A stretch of 64,000 bases of DNA from Nocardioides daedukensis (GTDB taxonomy: Bacteria; Actinomycetota; Actinomycetes; Propionibacteriales; Nocardioidaceae): positions 2,976,001-3,040,000 of the forward strand of contig NZ_JACCAA010000001.1 of the NCBI RefSeq assembly GCF_013408415.1, written 5' to 3'. Within the stretch, counting starts at the first letter, position 1. Every line of letters begins with the position of its first letter. A program made the position numbers and the translations under genes. The notes under the pieces were generated by a model. The model saw only the letters and a program-made list of their open reading frames with translations, did no database searches and was not told the origin of the DNA. Shown here piece by piece: positions 25,347 through 33,602 of the stretch.

Positions 25347-26186
25347 TCAACTGGCCGCGAGGTGCTGGGCGAACCGTCCCGGAGTCTCACCGAACTCGCG
25401 GGTGAATGCCGCCACGAACGAGGACGCGCTGGAATAGCCGACGAGGTGAGCGGTCTCGGTGACCGAGTGGCCGTGCAGGAGGGCCGCGGCCGCCTTGAGC
25501 CGGATCCGGGTGCGCAGGGCGGTGAACGACGCATCGAACTCGCGCTCGATGTCGCGTTGCAGGGTCTTGGTGCTGACGTGCAGGCGAGCTGCCCAGTCGG
25601 CCAGGCCGGTGCAGTCCGCCGGATCCGCAAGCAAGGACCTGGCCACCGAGTGGGCCGGCGACTGCCAGGACCCTGCGTGCTCGATCTCTCCGGCCGGGCA
25701 GGCCGCGAGCGCATCGAGAATCGCGACTCGCGCTCGTAGACCCTCCGCCTCGCTGATGCCGGGGCGGGCCAGCGAGAGCAGGGTCGCGCGGGCCTCCTCG
25801 CCCGGGGCGAGGACGGCCGCGTTGAGATCCGTCAGTCCGCTCGGAGCCTGCCGCACGCACGTGCGCAGGATGGTCTGCACGCCCAGGCCCCGCACCTCCG
25901 CCACGACGCCGCGCCGGAGCCAGAGCATCTCGGTGGGCGCCAGGAACCGTGAGGTGGTGCCTCGCCTGACCATCAGGACCCCGTCGGGCGACCAGAACAC
26001 CTGGTGCAGGAAGTCGTCGCGATCCTCGGGGAAGTCCGGCACCGTGGAGCTCGCGGGATAGCGAAGGACCAGGATCCCGGTCGGGGGACCGAGGCCATAG
26101 CCGAACTCCTCGATCGCGATCTCGCCCGAAGACGTCGCAGTGCGCGGGACCGACAGGGACCGGGCCTGTCCTCTCGGCGACACCAT
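25347..26186 (-). CDS. AraC-family transcriptional regulator
   Basis: 279 aa. The N-terminal about 170 residues form a sensing domain without an obvious ligand motif. The C-terminal double HTH has the AraC hallmarks: LADWAARLHVSTKTLQRDIEREF and VGYSSASSFVAAFTREFGETPGRF, in pieces. ATG 26186 is preceded by GAAGGAG. It is divergent from the siderophore uptake operon across a shared 158-base region with an IdeR-type box, so it likely activates that operon in response to a siderophore, as AlcR/PchR relatives do (inference). Confidence 0.88.
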   Translation of the reverse strand: MVSPRGQARSLSVPRTATSSGEIAIEEFGYGLGPPTGILVLRYPASSTVPDFPEDRDDFLHQVFWSPDGVLMVRRGTTSRFLAPTEMLWLRRGVVAEVRGLGVQTILRTCVRQAPSGLTDLNAAVLAPGEEARATLLSLARPGISEAEGLRARVAILDALAACPAGEIEHAGSWQSPAHSVARSLLADPADCTGLADWAARLHVSTKTLQRDIEREFDASFTALRTRIRLKAAAALLHGHSVTETAHLVGYSSASSFVAAFTREFGETPGRFAQHLAAS

Positions 26187-26219
26187 CTGACTCCTTCACG
26201 ACACAGCGACAACGTCCAC

Positions 26220-26238
26220 TAAGGGTAGCCTCACCTAG
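26220..26238. promoter_or_regulatory. DtxR/IdeR iron box
   Basis: TAAGGGTAGCCTCACCTAG matches the 19-base iron-box consensus TTAGGTTAGSCTAACCTAA at 15 positions. It sits between the divergent AraC gene (start 26186) and the iron ABC operon (start 26345), where Fe2+-loaded DtxR/IdeR would repress both. The remaining 106 bases up to the operon show no other clear element. Confidence 0.78.
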
Positions 26239-26344
26239 CGTCGGACGTGGGGGGATCCCGTCCTGCGAACCACTCTGCCCGCGCTCGGGCAGGAGTCACG
26301 GCCGCCCCGGTCGTCGTACTCCCAGAACACGAAGGAACACCGCC

Positions 26345-27358
26345 ATGCGTTCACGCTCCACCCTCCGCCGCGCCACTGCCGCGGCCGCCGCCGCCACCCT
26401 CGCCCTTGCCCTGAGCAGTTGCTGGGCAGGGGAGAGCGAGGCAGAGGCCTCCGGTGAGACGGTCACCTTCAGCGCCGACAACGGCGAGGTGGAGATCCCC
26501 AAGAACCCCGACCGCGTGATCGCCACAGGCTATGCGGTCCCGGTGCTCCTGGAGGCGGACGCGCCCCTGGTCGGGATCTCGGAGTGGGGCCGCGGCACCG
26601 CGATGATGTCCGAGGAGGACCTCGCGACCTATGAGAAGACCGAGAAGATCATGGGCGAGACCGCGGACACGATGAACTACGAGGCCGTCGAAAAGGTCGA
26701 CCCCGACGTGATCATCCTCGGTGTCCCACTGCCGGTCCTGGGCGATGTGAACATGGACCGCTTGGAGAAGATCGCCCCCGTCGTGGTGCTCGGTCCCTCC
26801 CTGCCCGATGACTGGAAGAAACTCGGAGGCCGCCAGGCCGAGGCTGCGGGCGTGCTCACCAACTTCGAGGAGCAGAAGGCGACCTACTATGCCAAGGCCG
26901 ACGAGCTGAAGGCGAAATATGCAGAGGGCGTCGAGGGTCTCGACTTCGCCCACCTCGGAGCCTACGGGGACGTGGGTGCTGGTGAGTTCCAGCGCGAGTT
27001 CGGTGGCTCCTACGGCACCCACATCGTGGGCGACCTCGGCGTCACCTACTACGGCAAGGTCAAGGACGCCAGTGACGGCGGCGCAGCCCAGGTCAGCGAA
27101 TATTCTTCGATCGAGGAGGTGCCCGAGACCTTTGCGGACGCCGACTACATCACCTACACCCTCGGCACGGACGGCAAGATCTCACCCGAGGTGCAATATG
27201 TCCTCGACTCGAAGCTGTGGAAGAACCTGCCCGCGGTAAAGGCCGGTCACGTGATCCCGGTCCAGTTCAGCGAGGCGGCGACCTACGAGTCGGCCCTGAT
27301 CACCCTCGACGCCATCGACAAGGCCTTTGCCAAGGCCTTCGCCGACGAGCTCAAGTGA
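26345..27358 (+). CDS. Iron-siderophore ABC transporter substrate-binding lipoprotein
   Basis: 337 aa. A type II signal peptide ends in lipobox LSSC (cleavage before Cys27), so it is membrane-tethered outside the cell. The FecB/FhuD-type fold shows FSADNGEVEIPKNPDRVIA, the DADAPLVGIS-type first lobe and a long central helix. It delivers Fe(III)-siderophore to the two permeases encoded downstream. It heads the five-gene operon with GTGA/ATGA overlaps. The strong iron box upstream implies induction under iron limitation. Confidence 0.92.
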   Translation: MRSRSTLRRATAAAAAATLALALSSCWAGESEAEASGETVTFSADNGEVEIPKNPDRVIATGYAVPVLLEADAPLVGISEWGRGTAMMSEEDLATYEKTEKIMGETADTMNYEAVEKVDPDVIILGVPLPVLGDVNMDRLEKIAPVVVLGPSLPDDWKKLGGRQAEAAGVLTNFEEQKATYYAKADELKAKYAEGVEGLDFAHLGAYGDVGAGEFQREFGGSYGTHIVGDLGVTYYGKVKDASDGGAAQVSEYSSIEEVPETFADADYITYTLGTDGKISPEVQYVLDSKLWKNLPAVKAGHVIPVQFSEAATYESALITLDAIDKAFAKAFADELK

Positions 27359-28299
27359 CCCAGGACCGCGCCAACCCCGGACCACTGGTCCGCGCCCACC
27401 AGTCCGGTGGGCGCGGCACCGTCCGGGTGCCCTATCCGGTCGGGATCCGCACCGTTCGGGTGGTCTCGCGCACCGAGGTCACCCCGCGGATGCTGCGGTT
27501 GACCCTGTCCGGCCCGGAGATCGCGCATCTGCACTCCCACGCGTGCGACGACCACGTGGGGGTGGTCTTCCCGCTCGGGGACGGCACGCGCAACGACCCG
27601 ACGTACAACCCCGAGCGACTCATGCTCGACTGGCACCAGCCGATGCCGCCGATGCGGAAATACACCATCCGGCGCCACGATCCGGCCATCGGGGAGCTCG
27701 ACCTCGACATAGTGCTGCACCCCGGCGGGCTTGCCTCGGACTGGGCCGTCGGCGTGCAGCCCGGCGAGGACGTGGTGCTGGCTGGGCCGCCCGGGTCACT
27801 GGCCTTCCCGAACACCTACGGCCACTACGTCTTCGCGCTCGACACCACGGCACTGCCGGCGTTCGCCCGGTGGCTGGACGAGGCTGACTGGCTCGAGGAG
27901 CGCGGTGTGACGGTCCAGGTCGTGGTCGACCACGACCACGACGAGGAGACGGCCTACCCACTCGCAGTGCGGGCCGGCGTGAGCATCGAATGGCTCTGTC
28001 GCGCAGGTGGATCGCAGCTGGCAGACACGGTCGCCGAGCTCGATCTCGGTGGTCGCGACGCCAGCGACGTGTTCCTCTTCGCCGCCGGAGAGGCCGGTGA
28101 CATCAAGCCGTTGCGCCGCTGGTCCAAGGAACGCGGGATCGACTCGCTGGTCACTGGCTACTGGAAGCGGGGCGCGGTCGAGCTCGACCACGAGGACGAG
28201 GGTGCCCCGGACCATGACCAGGACCACGAGCACGACCACGACCACGACCACGAGCACGACACTGACCACGACGACCACGACCACCGTCACGACGAGTGA
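27355..28299 (+). CDS. Siderophore-interacting protein (FAD ferric reductase) with His/Asp-rich tail
   Basis: 314 aa starting at GTG 27355, overlapping the previous stop. It belongs to the SIP/ViuB flavoreductases: RKYTIRR binds FAD and AAGEAGDIKPLRRW forms the C-terminal NAD(P)H/substrate part. It reduces Fe(III) from siderophores in the cytoplasm. After about residue 282 the sequence changes into a tail of alternating His, Asp and Glu, with about 12 His in 30 residues. This tail is not part of the SIP fold and could hold iron or zinc. The tail's codons are repetitive (CACGAC), so it may vary in length between strains. Confidence 0.9.
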   Translation: MTQDRANPGPLVRAHQSGGRGTVRVPYPVGIRTVRVVSRTEVTPRMLRLTLSGPEIAHLHSHACDDHVGVVFPLGDGTRNDPTYNPERLMLDWHQPMPPMRKYTIRRHDPAIGELDLDIVLHPGGLASDWAVGVQPGEDVVLAGPPGSLAFPNTYGHYVFALDTTALPAFARWLDEADWLEERGVTVQVVVDHDHDEETAYPLAVRAGVSIEWLCRAGGSQLADTVAELDLGGRDASDVFLFAAGEAGDIKPLRRWSKERGIDSLVTGYWKRGAVELDHEDEGAPDHDQDHEHDHDHDHEHDTDHDDHDHRHDE

Positions 28300-29291
28300 T
28301 CACGACGCCCCACCGGGTCCCGACCCTTGCCCTGGTCGGCGGGCTCGCGCTCCTCGTCGCAGCTCTGCTGCTCAGCCTGACCGTGGGGAAGGGCGATGTC
28401 GGCGTTGCCGAGTCGCTGCGGGCCCTCCTCGCGCCTGACCCCACCGACAACGCCCACATCACCGTGCGCACCGTGCGGGTGCCACGGGCGATGCTCGCGG
28501 TGTTGGTCGGGGCTGCGCTCGCGCTCTCGGGCGCACTGGTGCAGACACTGACCCGGAACGCCCTGGCAGAGCCCGGCCTGCTGGGTGTCACCGCGGGCGC
28601 CTCGTTCGCGGTCGTGGTGGCCACCCAGTTCTTCGATGCTTCCGGCCAGGCAGTCATCCTGGTCGTCGCGTTCGCCGGTGCGACGCTCGCCGCCTTCGCC
28701 GTCCAGGCCGTCGGCGGGGCGGACCCGCTCCGCCTGGTGCTGGCCGGGGTCGCCCTGACGGCGGTGCTGGCCGGATTCTCGATCGGGATCCGGCTGATGG
28801 ACCCCGAGACCTTCGACGTCTATCGGTTCTGGTCGGTGGGATCCCTGGCCGGCCGGGAGCAGGCGCCTCTGCTCGTCCCGTGCGTCGTGCTGCTCGTCGC
28901 GCTCGGCGCAGCCCTCCTGCTCGGCCCTGCGTTGAGCGCCGTGATGCTCGGTGACGACGTGGCCCACGGGCTCGGCGTCTCCGTCGCCCAGATCCGGGTG
29001 CTGACCCTCCTGGTGGCCACGGTCCTGGCCGCTACGGCAACGGCGGTTGCCGGACCGATCATGTTCGTGGGCCTGATCGTCCCCCACGTCGTACGCCGTG
29101 TCGCGCAGGGCTCCATCACCTGGCTGATGGCGCTGTGCCTGATCGTCGGACCGCTGCTGATGATCGTCGCCGACATCCTCTCCCGCGTCCTGCTGGAGAC
29201 CGGCGAGGTGCCGGTGGCCATCCTCACCGCGGTCATCGGGGGACCGGTCCTGATCTGGGTCGTACGCCGGCACGGGGCGGTGGGCGTGTGA
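28296..29291 (+). CDS. FecCD-family iron-siderophore permease 1
   Basis: 331 aa, with about nine or ten hydrophobic segments, from GTG 28296 overlapping the SIP stop. FecCD marks: RVPRAMLAVLVGAALALSGALVQTLTRNALAEPGLLG near the N-terminus and the coupling region GPIMFVGLIVPHVVRR near the C-terminus, in pieces. It forms half of the membrane channel with the next gene product, in the BtuC/FhuB fold. Confidence 0.92.
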   Translation: MITTPHRVPTLALVGGLALLVAALLLSLTVGKGDVGVAESLRALLAPDPTDNAHITVRTVRVPRAMLAVLVGAALALSGALVQTLTRNALAEPGLLGVTAGASFAVVVATQFFDASGQAVILVVAFAGATLAAFAVQAVGGADPLRLVLAGVALTAVLAGFSIGIRLMDPETFDVYRFWSVGSLAGREQAPLLVPCVVLLVALGAALLLGPALSAVMLGDDVAHGLGVSVAQIRVLTLLVATVLAATATAVAGPIMFVGLIVPHVVRRVAQGSITWLMALCLIVGPLLMIVADILSRVLLETGEVPVAILTAVIGGPVLIWVVRRHGAVGV

Positions 29292-30307
29292 GTTCGCTGT
29301 CACTGCCGCTCGGCACCGGTCGCTCGTTGCGCGTCGACGTGCGCACATCCGTGGTCTGCCTTGTCCTGCTCGTGTTCTCGCTCATCGCCGCGATGGCCTC
29401 GCTCTGCTATGGCAGCGGCTGGGATCGACCCTCGGACGTACTCGCGGCCCTGCGCGGAGAGGGGCCGATCCAGGTCTCGGTGACCCAGTGGCGGATGCCA
29501 CGCATCGTGGCCGCGATCTTCTTCGGCGCAGCCCTGGGCCTGGCGGGCGCGATCTTCCAGAACATCACCCGCAACCCGCTCGGAGCCCCCGACATCATCG
29601 GCCTCGACGCGGGCGCCTACACCGGTGTGCTGCTGGTCTTCACGATGACCGTCGCCACCGAGGCCTCGATCACGCTGGCCGCCATCTGCGGGGGCCTGAT
29701 CGCTGCGTTGGTGGTCTATGCGCTCTCCGCCGGCGCCGGTTTCTCCGGACTCCGGCTGATCGTGATCGGCATCGGGGTCCAGGCGGTCCTCACCGCCGTG
29801 AACTCGTGGATCATCCTGCGTGCCGAGCTCGACGTGGCGATCTCGGCCAGTGTCTGGCAGGCGGGCTCGCTCAACGGCCTGGACTGGGTGGACATCGACG
29901 GCCCGGTGACGATCATCGTGGTGCTCGCCCTCCTCCTGACGCTGCTGTCGCGGCCGATGCACCAGGCAGCCCTGGGGGACGAGCTGGCGATCTCCTCCGG
30001 GGTCGGCCTGGGCCGGCTGAGGATCCTGCTGGTGCTGATCGGCGTCGGCCTCTCGGCGACCGTCACCGGCGTCGCCGGCCCGATCGTCTTCATCGCCCTC
30101 TCGGCGCCCCAGATCGGGCGCCGCCTGACGGCTGCGGCCGGCGTACCACTTCTGCCTGCGGCGCTCACCGGCGCCTTCCTGCTCACCGGCTCGGACCTGC
30201 TGGCCCAGTGGCTCCTGGCACCGACCATGCTGCCCGTGGGGGTGGTGACCACCGGGGTGGGTGGCCTCTACCTGTTGTGGTTGCTGACGAAGGAGATCCG
30301 CCGATGA
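29288..30307 (+). CDS. FecCD-family iron-siderophore permease 2
   Basis: 339 aa, GTG 29288 in a GTGA overlap with permease 1. It has WRMPRIVAAIFFGAALGLAG, NPLGAPDIIGLDAGAY and the cytoplasmic coupling stretch GPIVFIALSAPQIGRRL, all typical FecCD motifs, read in pieces. It pairs with permease 1 as a heterodimer. The open frame extends upstream into permease 1 without coding sense, so the overlapping GTG is the start. Confidence 0.92.
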   Translation: MSSLSLPLGTGRSLRVDVRTSVVCLVLLVFSLIAAMASLCYGSGWDRPSDVLAALRGEGPIQVSVTQWRMPRIVAAIFFGAALGLAGAIFQNITRNPLGAPDIIGLDAGAYTGVLLVFTMTVATEASITLAAICGGLIAALVVYALSAGAGFSGLRLIVIGIGVQAVLTAVNSWIILRAELDVAISASVWQAGSLNGLDWVDIDGPVTIIVVLALLLTLLSRPMHQAALGDELAISSGVGLGRLRILLVLIGVGLSATVTGVAGPIVFIALSAPQIGRRLTAAAGVPLLPAALTGAFLLTGSDLLAQWLLAPTMLPVGVVTTGVGGLYLLWLLTKEIRR

Positions 30308-31077
30308 ACCGCCTGCGTGCACGCGAACTGAGCCTGGGCTATGGCGACCGCCTGGTCGTGGAGGGCCTCGACCTGGAGCTGCCGGACGGCGCCTTCACCG
30401 CCATCGTCGGGCCCAACGCCTGCGGGAAGTCGACGCTGCTGCGATCCCTGGTGCGGCTCCAGCCGGCCCGAACCGGGAACGTCGAGCTCGACCAGCGGCC
30501 GATCACGTCGTGGAAGGGCAAGGAGATCGCCCGGGAGCTGGGCTTCCTGCCGCAGTCCACGGTCAGTCCGGAGGGGATCCGCGTCGCAGGCCTCGTGCGG
30601 CGCGGGCGCTTCGCGCACCAGGGGCTGCTCGGTGCGTGGACTCCTGCGGACGAGGAGGCGGTCGCGTCGGCAATGCAGTCCGCAGGGGTGGCTGACATTG
30701 CCGACCGGCCGCTGGCCGAACTCTCGGGCGGCCAGCGGCAACGGGTCTGGATCGCGATGGTGCTGGCCCAGCAGACGCCCTATCTGTTGCTCGACGAGCC
30801 GACCACCTTTCTCGACATCGCTCACCAATATGACCTGCTCCGCCTGCTCCGGCGCCAGGTCGAGGAGGGTCGCACGGTGGTCGTCGTGCTGCACGACCTG
30901 AACCAGGCCTGCCGTTTCGCCGACCACGTCGTGGCCATGCGCGCCGGCCGGATCGTGGCCTCGGGTCGGCCGGCCGAGGTGGTCACCGCACCGTTGGTGG
31001 AGGAGGTGTTCGGGATGGAGTGCGTCGTGGTTCCCGATCCGGTGACCGGCACGCCGATGGTGGTTCCCGCGCACTGA
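30304..31077 (+). CDS. Iron-siderophore ABC transporter ATP-binding protein
   Basis: 257 aa, FecE/FhuC type. Walker A is GPNACGKSTLL, the ABC signature LSGGQRQRVW, Walker B LLLDEPT and the switch His in VVLHDLNQ. The ATG overlaps the permease stop. It powers the transporter made of the two FecCD proteins. It is the last gene of the operon; the 100 bases after it hold no clear terminator beyond weak GC-rich inverted repeats. Confidence 0.94.
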   Translation: MNRLRARELSLGYGDRLVVEGLDLELPDGAFTAIVGPNACGKSTLLRSLVRLQPARTGNVELDQRPITSWKGKEIARELGFLPQSTVSPEGIRVAGLVRRGRFAHQGLLGAWTPADEEAVASAMQSAGVADIADRPLAELSGGQRQRVWIAMVLAQQTPYLLLDEPTTFLDIAHQYDLLRLLRRQVEEGRTVVVVLHDLNQACRFADHVVAMRAGRIVASGRPAEVVTAPLVEEVFGMECVVVPDPVTGTPMVVPAH

Positions 31078-31177
31078 CCCCTGCCCCTGTGACGCGGGGT
31101 CCCTGTGGCTGGACACGGCGTGCAGGGGCGAGCCGTCCACAGACCGCACGAGTGGCCCGGTGGGTGAGGATGGGGCC

Positions 31178-31651
31178 ATGGATCACACCTATGTGCTCGA
31201 CCTGAGTTGGCAGGGCAATCGCGGCACCGGCACCAGCGGCTATCGCGACTACGGCCGTGAGGTGCTGCTGAGGGCCGCGGGCAAGCCCGACCTGGCGGGC
31301 TCGGCGGACCCGACCTTCCGTGGTGACGCGTCCCGGTGGAATCCCGAGGAGCTGCTGCTGGCGGCTCTGGCGCAGTGCCACCTGCTGTCCTACCTGCACT
31401 CGGCGGTGCAGCACGGCGTCGTGGTGACGGCGTACGACGACTCGCCCGTCGGCGCGATGGTGACCTCAGGCCAGGGCGGTCATTTCACAAGCGTCGTACT
31501 GCGTCCGCAGGTCACCGTTGCCTCCGCCGACCAGGTCGAGACCGCGTTGGCCATCCATCGAGAGGCCAGCGAGAACTGCTTCATCGCGGCCTCGGTGAAC
31601 TTCCCGGTCACCCATGAGCCGAGCGTCCACGTCGTCGCCGGCGCAGAGTAG
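31178..31651 (+). CDS. OsmC-family protein
   Basis: 157 aa. OsmC/Ohr fold with the two redox Cys positions visible as AALAQCHLLSYL (peroxidatic-type Cys) and HREASENCFIAASVN (second Cys). Family members reduce organic hydroperoxides or are of unknown role; the spacing fits the YhfA/OsmC rather than Ohr branch (inference). ATG 31178 is chosen over GTG 31160. It lies 100 bases after the iron operon and may be read from it. It is followed by the second repeat array. Confidence 0.85.
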   Translation: MDHTYVLDLSWQGNRGTGTSGYRDYGREVLLRAAGKPDLAGSADPTFRGDASRWNPEELLLAALAQCHLLSYLHSAVQHGVVVTAYDDSPVGAMVTSGQGGHFTSVVLRPQVTVASADQVETALAIHREASENCFIAASVNFPVTHEPSVHVVAGAE

Positions 31652-31660
31652 AACTCGCCG

Positions 31661-31820
31661 ACCCGGCAGTTGTTGACGCCGCAGCGAGGGCTACCCCCGC
31701 ATATCGATCGCCGACCCGTCAGTTGTTGACGGATTGGGCGTCAACAACTGCCGGGTCGGCGGAGTGCGGGTGTCAACAACTGCCGACTCGGTGGGGTGCG
31801 GGTGTCAACAACTGCCGGGT
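31661..31820. repeat. Five-copy inverted array of the ACCCGGCAGTTGTTG motif
   Basis: Two plus copies (31661-31675, 31714-31728) face three inverted copies of CAACAACTGCCGGGT type (31742-31756, 31774-31788, 31806-31820), the latter on an exact 32-bp pitch. Copies two and three form a 21-bp hairpin (31711-31731 with 31739-31759, one mismatch, loop GATTGGG). The array fills the convergent gap between the OsmC and acyl-CoA synthetase genes. The core GCAGTTGTTG is the same as in the array at 22314-22532. Confidence 0.85.
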
Positions 31821-31827
31821 CGGGGGA

Positions 31828-33420
31828 TCAGGTGAGGAGTTCCTTGGCCAGCTTGCTGCTGGCCGGGTAGTCCACCTTGCTGACCGGAGTGCGCGGCACC
31901 TCAGGCACGAAGAAGATCGTCTTGGGGACCTTGTAGTTGGAGATCAGCGACCGGCAGTGGGCGCGCAGGTCGTCCTCGGTGACCGTCGAGTCCTCACGGC
32001 GCTGGACCAGGGCAGTCACCTGCTGGCCCCACCGCTCGTGGTCGGTGCCGACGACCACAGCGTCGAAGACGTCCTCGTGACGCAGCAGGACCGCCTCGAC
32101 CTCCTCGGGGTGGACCTTCTCGCCGCCGGTGTTGATGCAGACCGATCCGCGGCCCAGCACGGTGACAGAGCCGTCCTCCTCGCGCCGGGCGAAGTCGCCG
32201 GGGATCGACCAACGGACCCCGTCGATGACCTTGAACGTTGCGGCGGACTTCACCTCGTCCTTGTAGTAGCCCAACGGCACCGCGCCGGAACGCCCGAGCA
32301 TCCCGTCCTCGCCGACCGCGGCCGGCTTGAGGTCGGGGGTGAACACCTCCACGTCCGGGCCGACCCCGAACTTCGGCGCGCCCAGTGGTCCGCCGGTGCC
32401 GTCGTCCATCGCCGAGCCGGTCGCGCCGGACTCGGAGGCGCCATAGGAGTCCAGGATGAATCGGCCCGGGAGCGCTCGACGGATCTCCTCGCGCACGCCC
32501 TCGGAGAGGGGAGCGGCGCCGTTGGAGACGGCCATCAGTGAGGACAGGTCCCACCGATCCGGCTCGGCAAGGATCGCCTCTGCGACCGGACGGCCCATCG
32601 CGTCGCCGAGGAACGTCAGCGAGACCACCTGCGCCTTCTGTACGAGGTCGAGGATCTTGTCGGCCTCGAAGTGCGGCTCGGTGTAGAGCGCGACGGAGAA
32701 GCCGGCCACGTGCCCGTTGCCCAGGATCCACTGGCTGCCGCCGTGCATCATCGGGCCGCCGGCGAGCAGCGTCATCGGGTTCTCGTTGGCGGCGGCCTCG
32801 GCCGCCAGCTGCTCGACCGAGTCGAAGGGCGCGCCGAACCGGCTGGCGTTCAGCGCCGCCCGAAGGATGTCCTCCTGGCGCCAGACCACGCCCTTGGGGC
32901 TGCCGGTGGTGCCACCGGTGTAGATCACGTAGAGGTCGTCGGCCGACCGACCGGCGATCTGACGCTCCGGCGACGCCGCGGCCAGGGCGGCGTCGTACTC
33001 GTCGCCGAGCACGATCAGGGTGCGCAGCTGCGGAAGGTCGAGCGCGCGTACGGCGTCCACGTAGTCCGGCGCCACGATCGCGGCCACGCAGTCGGCGTTG
33101 TCGTAGAGGTAGGCCAGCTCGTCGTGGAGGTACTTGAAGTTGATGTTGATCGGCACGGCGCGGGCCTTCATCACGCCATAGAAGGCGTCGACCCACTCGA
33201 TCCGGTTCATCGAGTGCACGGCCACGTGGTCACCCGGCTTGACCCCGATGGAGATGAGGTGGTTGGCCAAGCGGGTGGATCGCTCATCGATCTGCGCAAA
33301 GGTGAACTCGTCATCGATCGTCTTGACGGCGACGCGCTCAGGAATCGAGTCGGCCATCGCCTCGAGGACATCGGCGACGTTGATCGGGCGGGCGGCGGTG
33401 GTGGCAGTGTTCTGGGTCAC
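31828..33420 (-). CDS. Fatty-acyl-CoA synthetase (FadD type, AMP-forming)
   Basis: 530 aa, adenylating ANL family. P-loop YTGGTTGSPKGVV, motif SYGASESG (A5), GDFARREEDG (A7, hinge) and the late catalytic lysine region KVPKTIFF-PVSKVDY are present. The N-terminal half (PININFKYLHDELAYLYDN) resembles FadD19-like enzymes that activate sterol side chains or other bulky acids. GTG 33420 is preferred; a GTG six bases upstream is possible. A KstR-like box begins 18 bases upstream of the start. It is divergent from the SGNH hydrolase. Confidence 0.9.
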   Translation of the reverse strand: MTQNTATTAARPINVADVLEAMADSIPERVAVKTIDDEFTFAQIDERSTRLANHLISIGVKPGDHVAVHSMNRIEWVDAFYGVMKARAVPININFKYLHDELAYLYDNADCVAAIVAPDYVDAVRALDLPQLRTLIVLGDEYDAALAAASPERQIAGRSADDLYVIYTGGTTGSPKGVVWRQEDILRAALNASRFGAPFDSVEQLAAEAAANENPMTLLAGGPMMHGGSQWILGNGHVAGFSVALYTEPHFEADKILDLVQKAQVVSLTFLGDAMGRPVAEAILAEPDRWDLSSLMAVSNGAAPLSEGVREEIRRALPGRFILDSYGASESGATGSAMDDGTGGPLGAPKFGVGPDVEVFTPDLKPAAVGEDGMLGRSGAVPLGYYKDEVKSAATFKVIDGVRWSIPGDFARREEDGSVTVLGRGSVCINTGGEKVHPEEVEAVLLRHEDVFDAVVVGTDHERWGQQVTALVQRREDSTVTEDDLRAHCRSLISNYKVPKTIFFVPEVPRTPVSKVDYPASSKLAKELLT

Positions 33421-33437
33421 ACGCACAGGATCGCCCC

Positions 33438-33451
33438 TAGAACGTGTTCTC
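33438..33451. promoter_or_regulatory. KstR-like operator for the acyl-CoA synthetase
   Basis: TAGAACGTGTTCTC differs from the ideal palindrome TAGAACGTGTTCTA by one base. It fits TnnAACnnGTTnnA except the last position. It overlaps the promoter zone 18-31 bases before the GTG start (33420). Together with the box at 5801 it suggests a KstR-like lipid regulon. Confidence 0.65.
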
Positions 33452-33602
33452 GTCCAGCGTTTCCCGATCAATGGATCCCCGAGCCCGTCCGCGGGGAGTC
33501 TTCACGCCCGCGCCATCCGCGATTGGCCGCCTCGTCACGTGCGGATGGTTCAACGGAGCGTGGGCGGATCCGCACGCGTGGACGCCGAGGAGAGAGGGTG
33601 CG

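Noticed and set aside
28287..30322. Antisense open frames over the two FecCD permeases
   Set aside because: They are His/Gln/Asp-rich translations of reversed hydrophobic codons; the permease reading has clear family motifs.
31078..31160. Terminator after the iron ABC operon
   Set aside because: Only distant 7-bp GC-rich arms with a large loop are present; not convincing.
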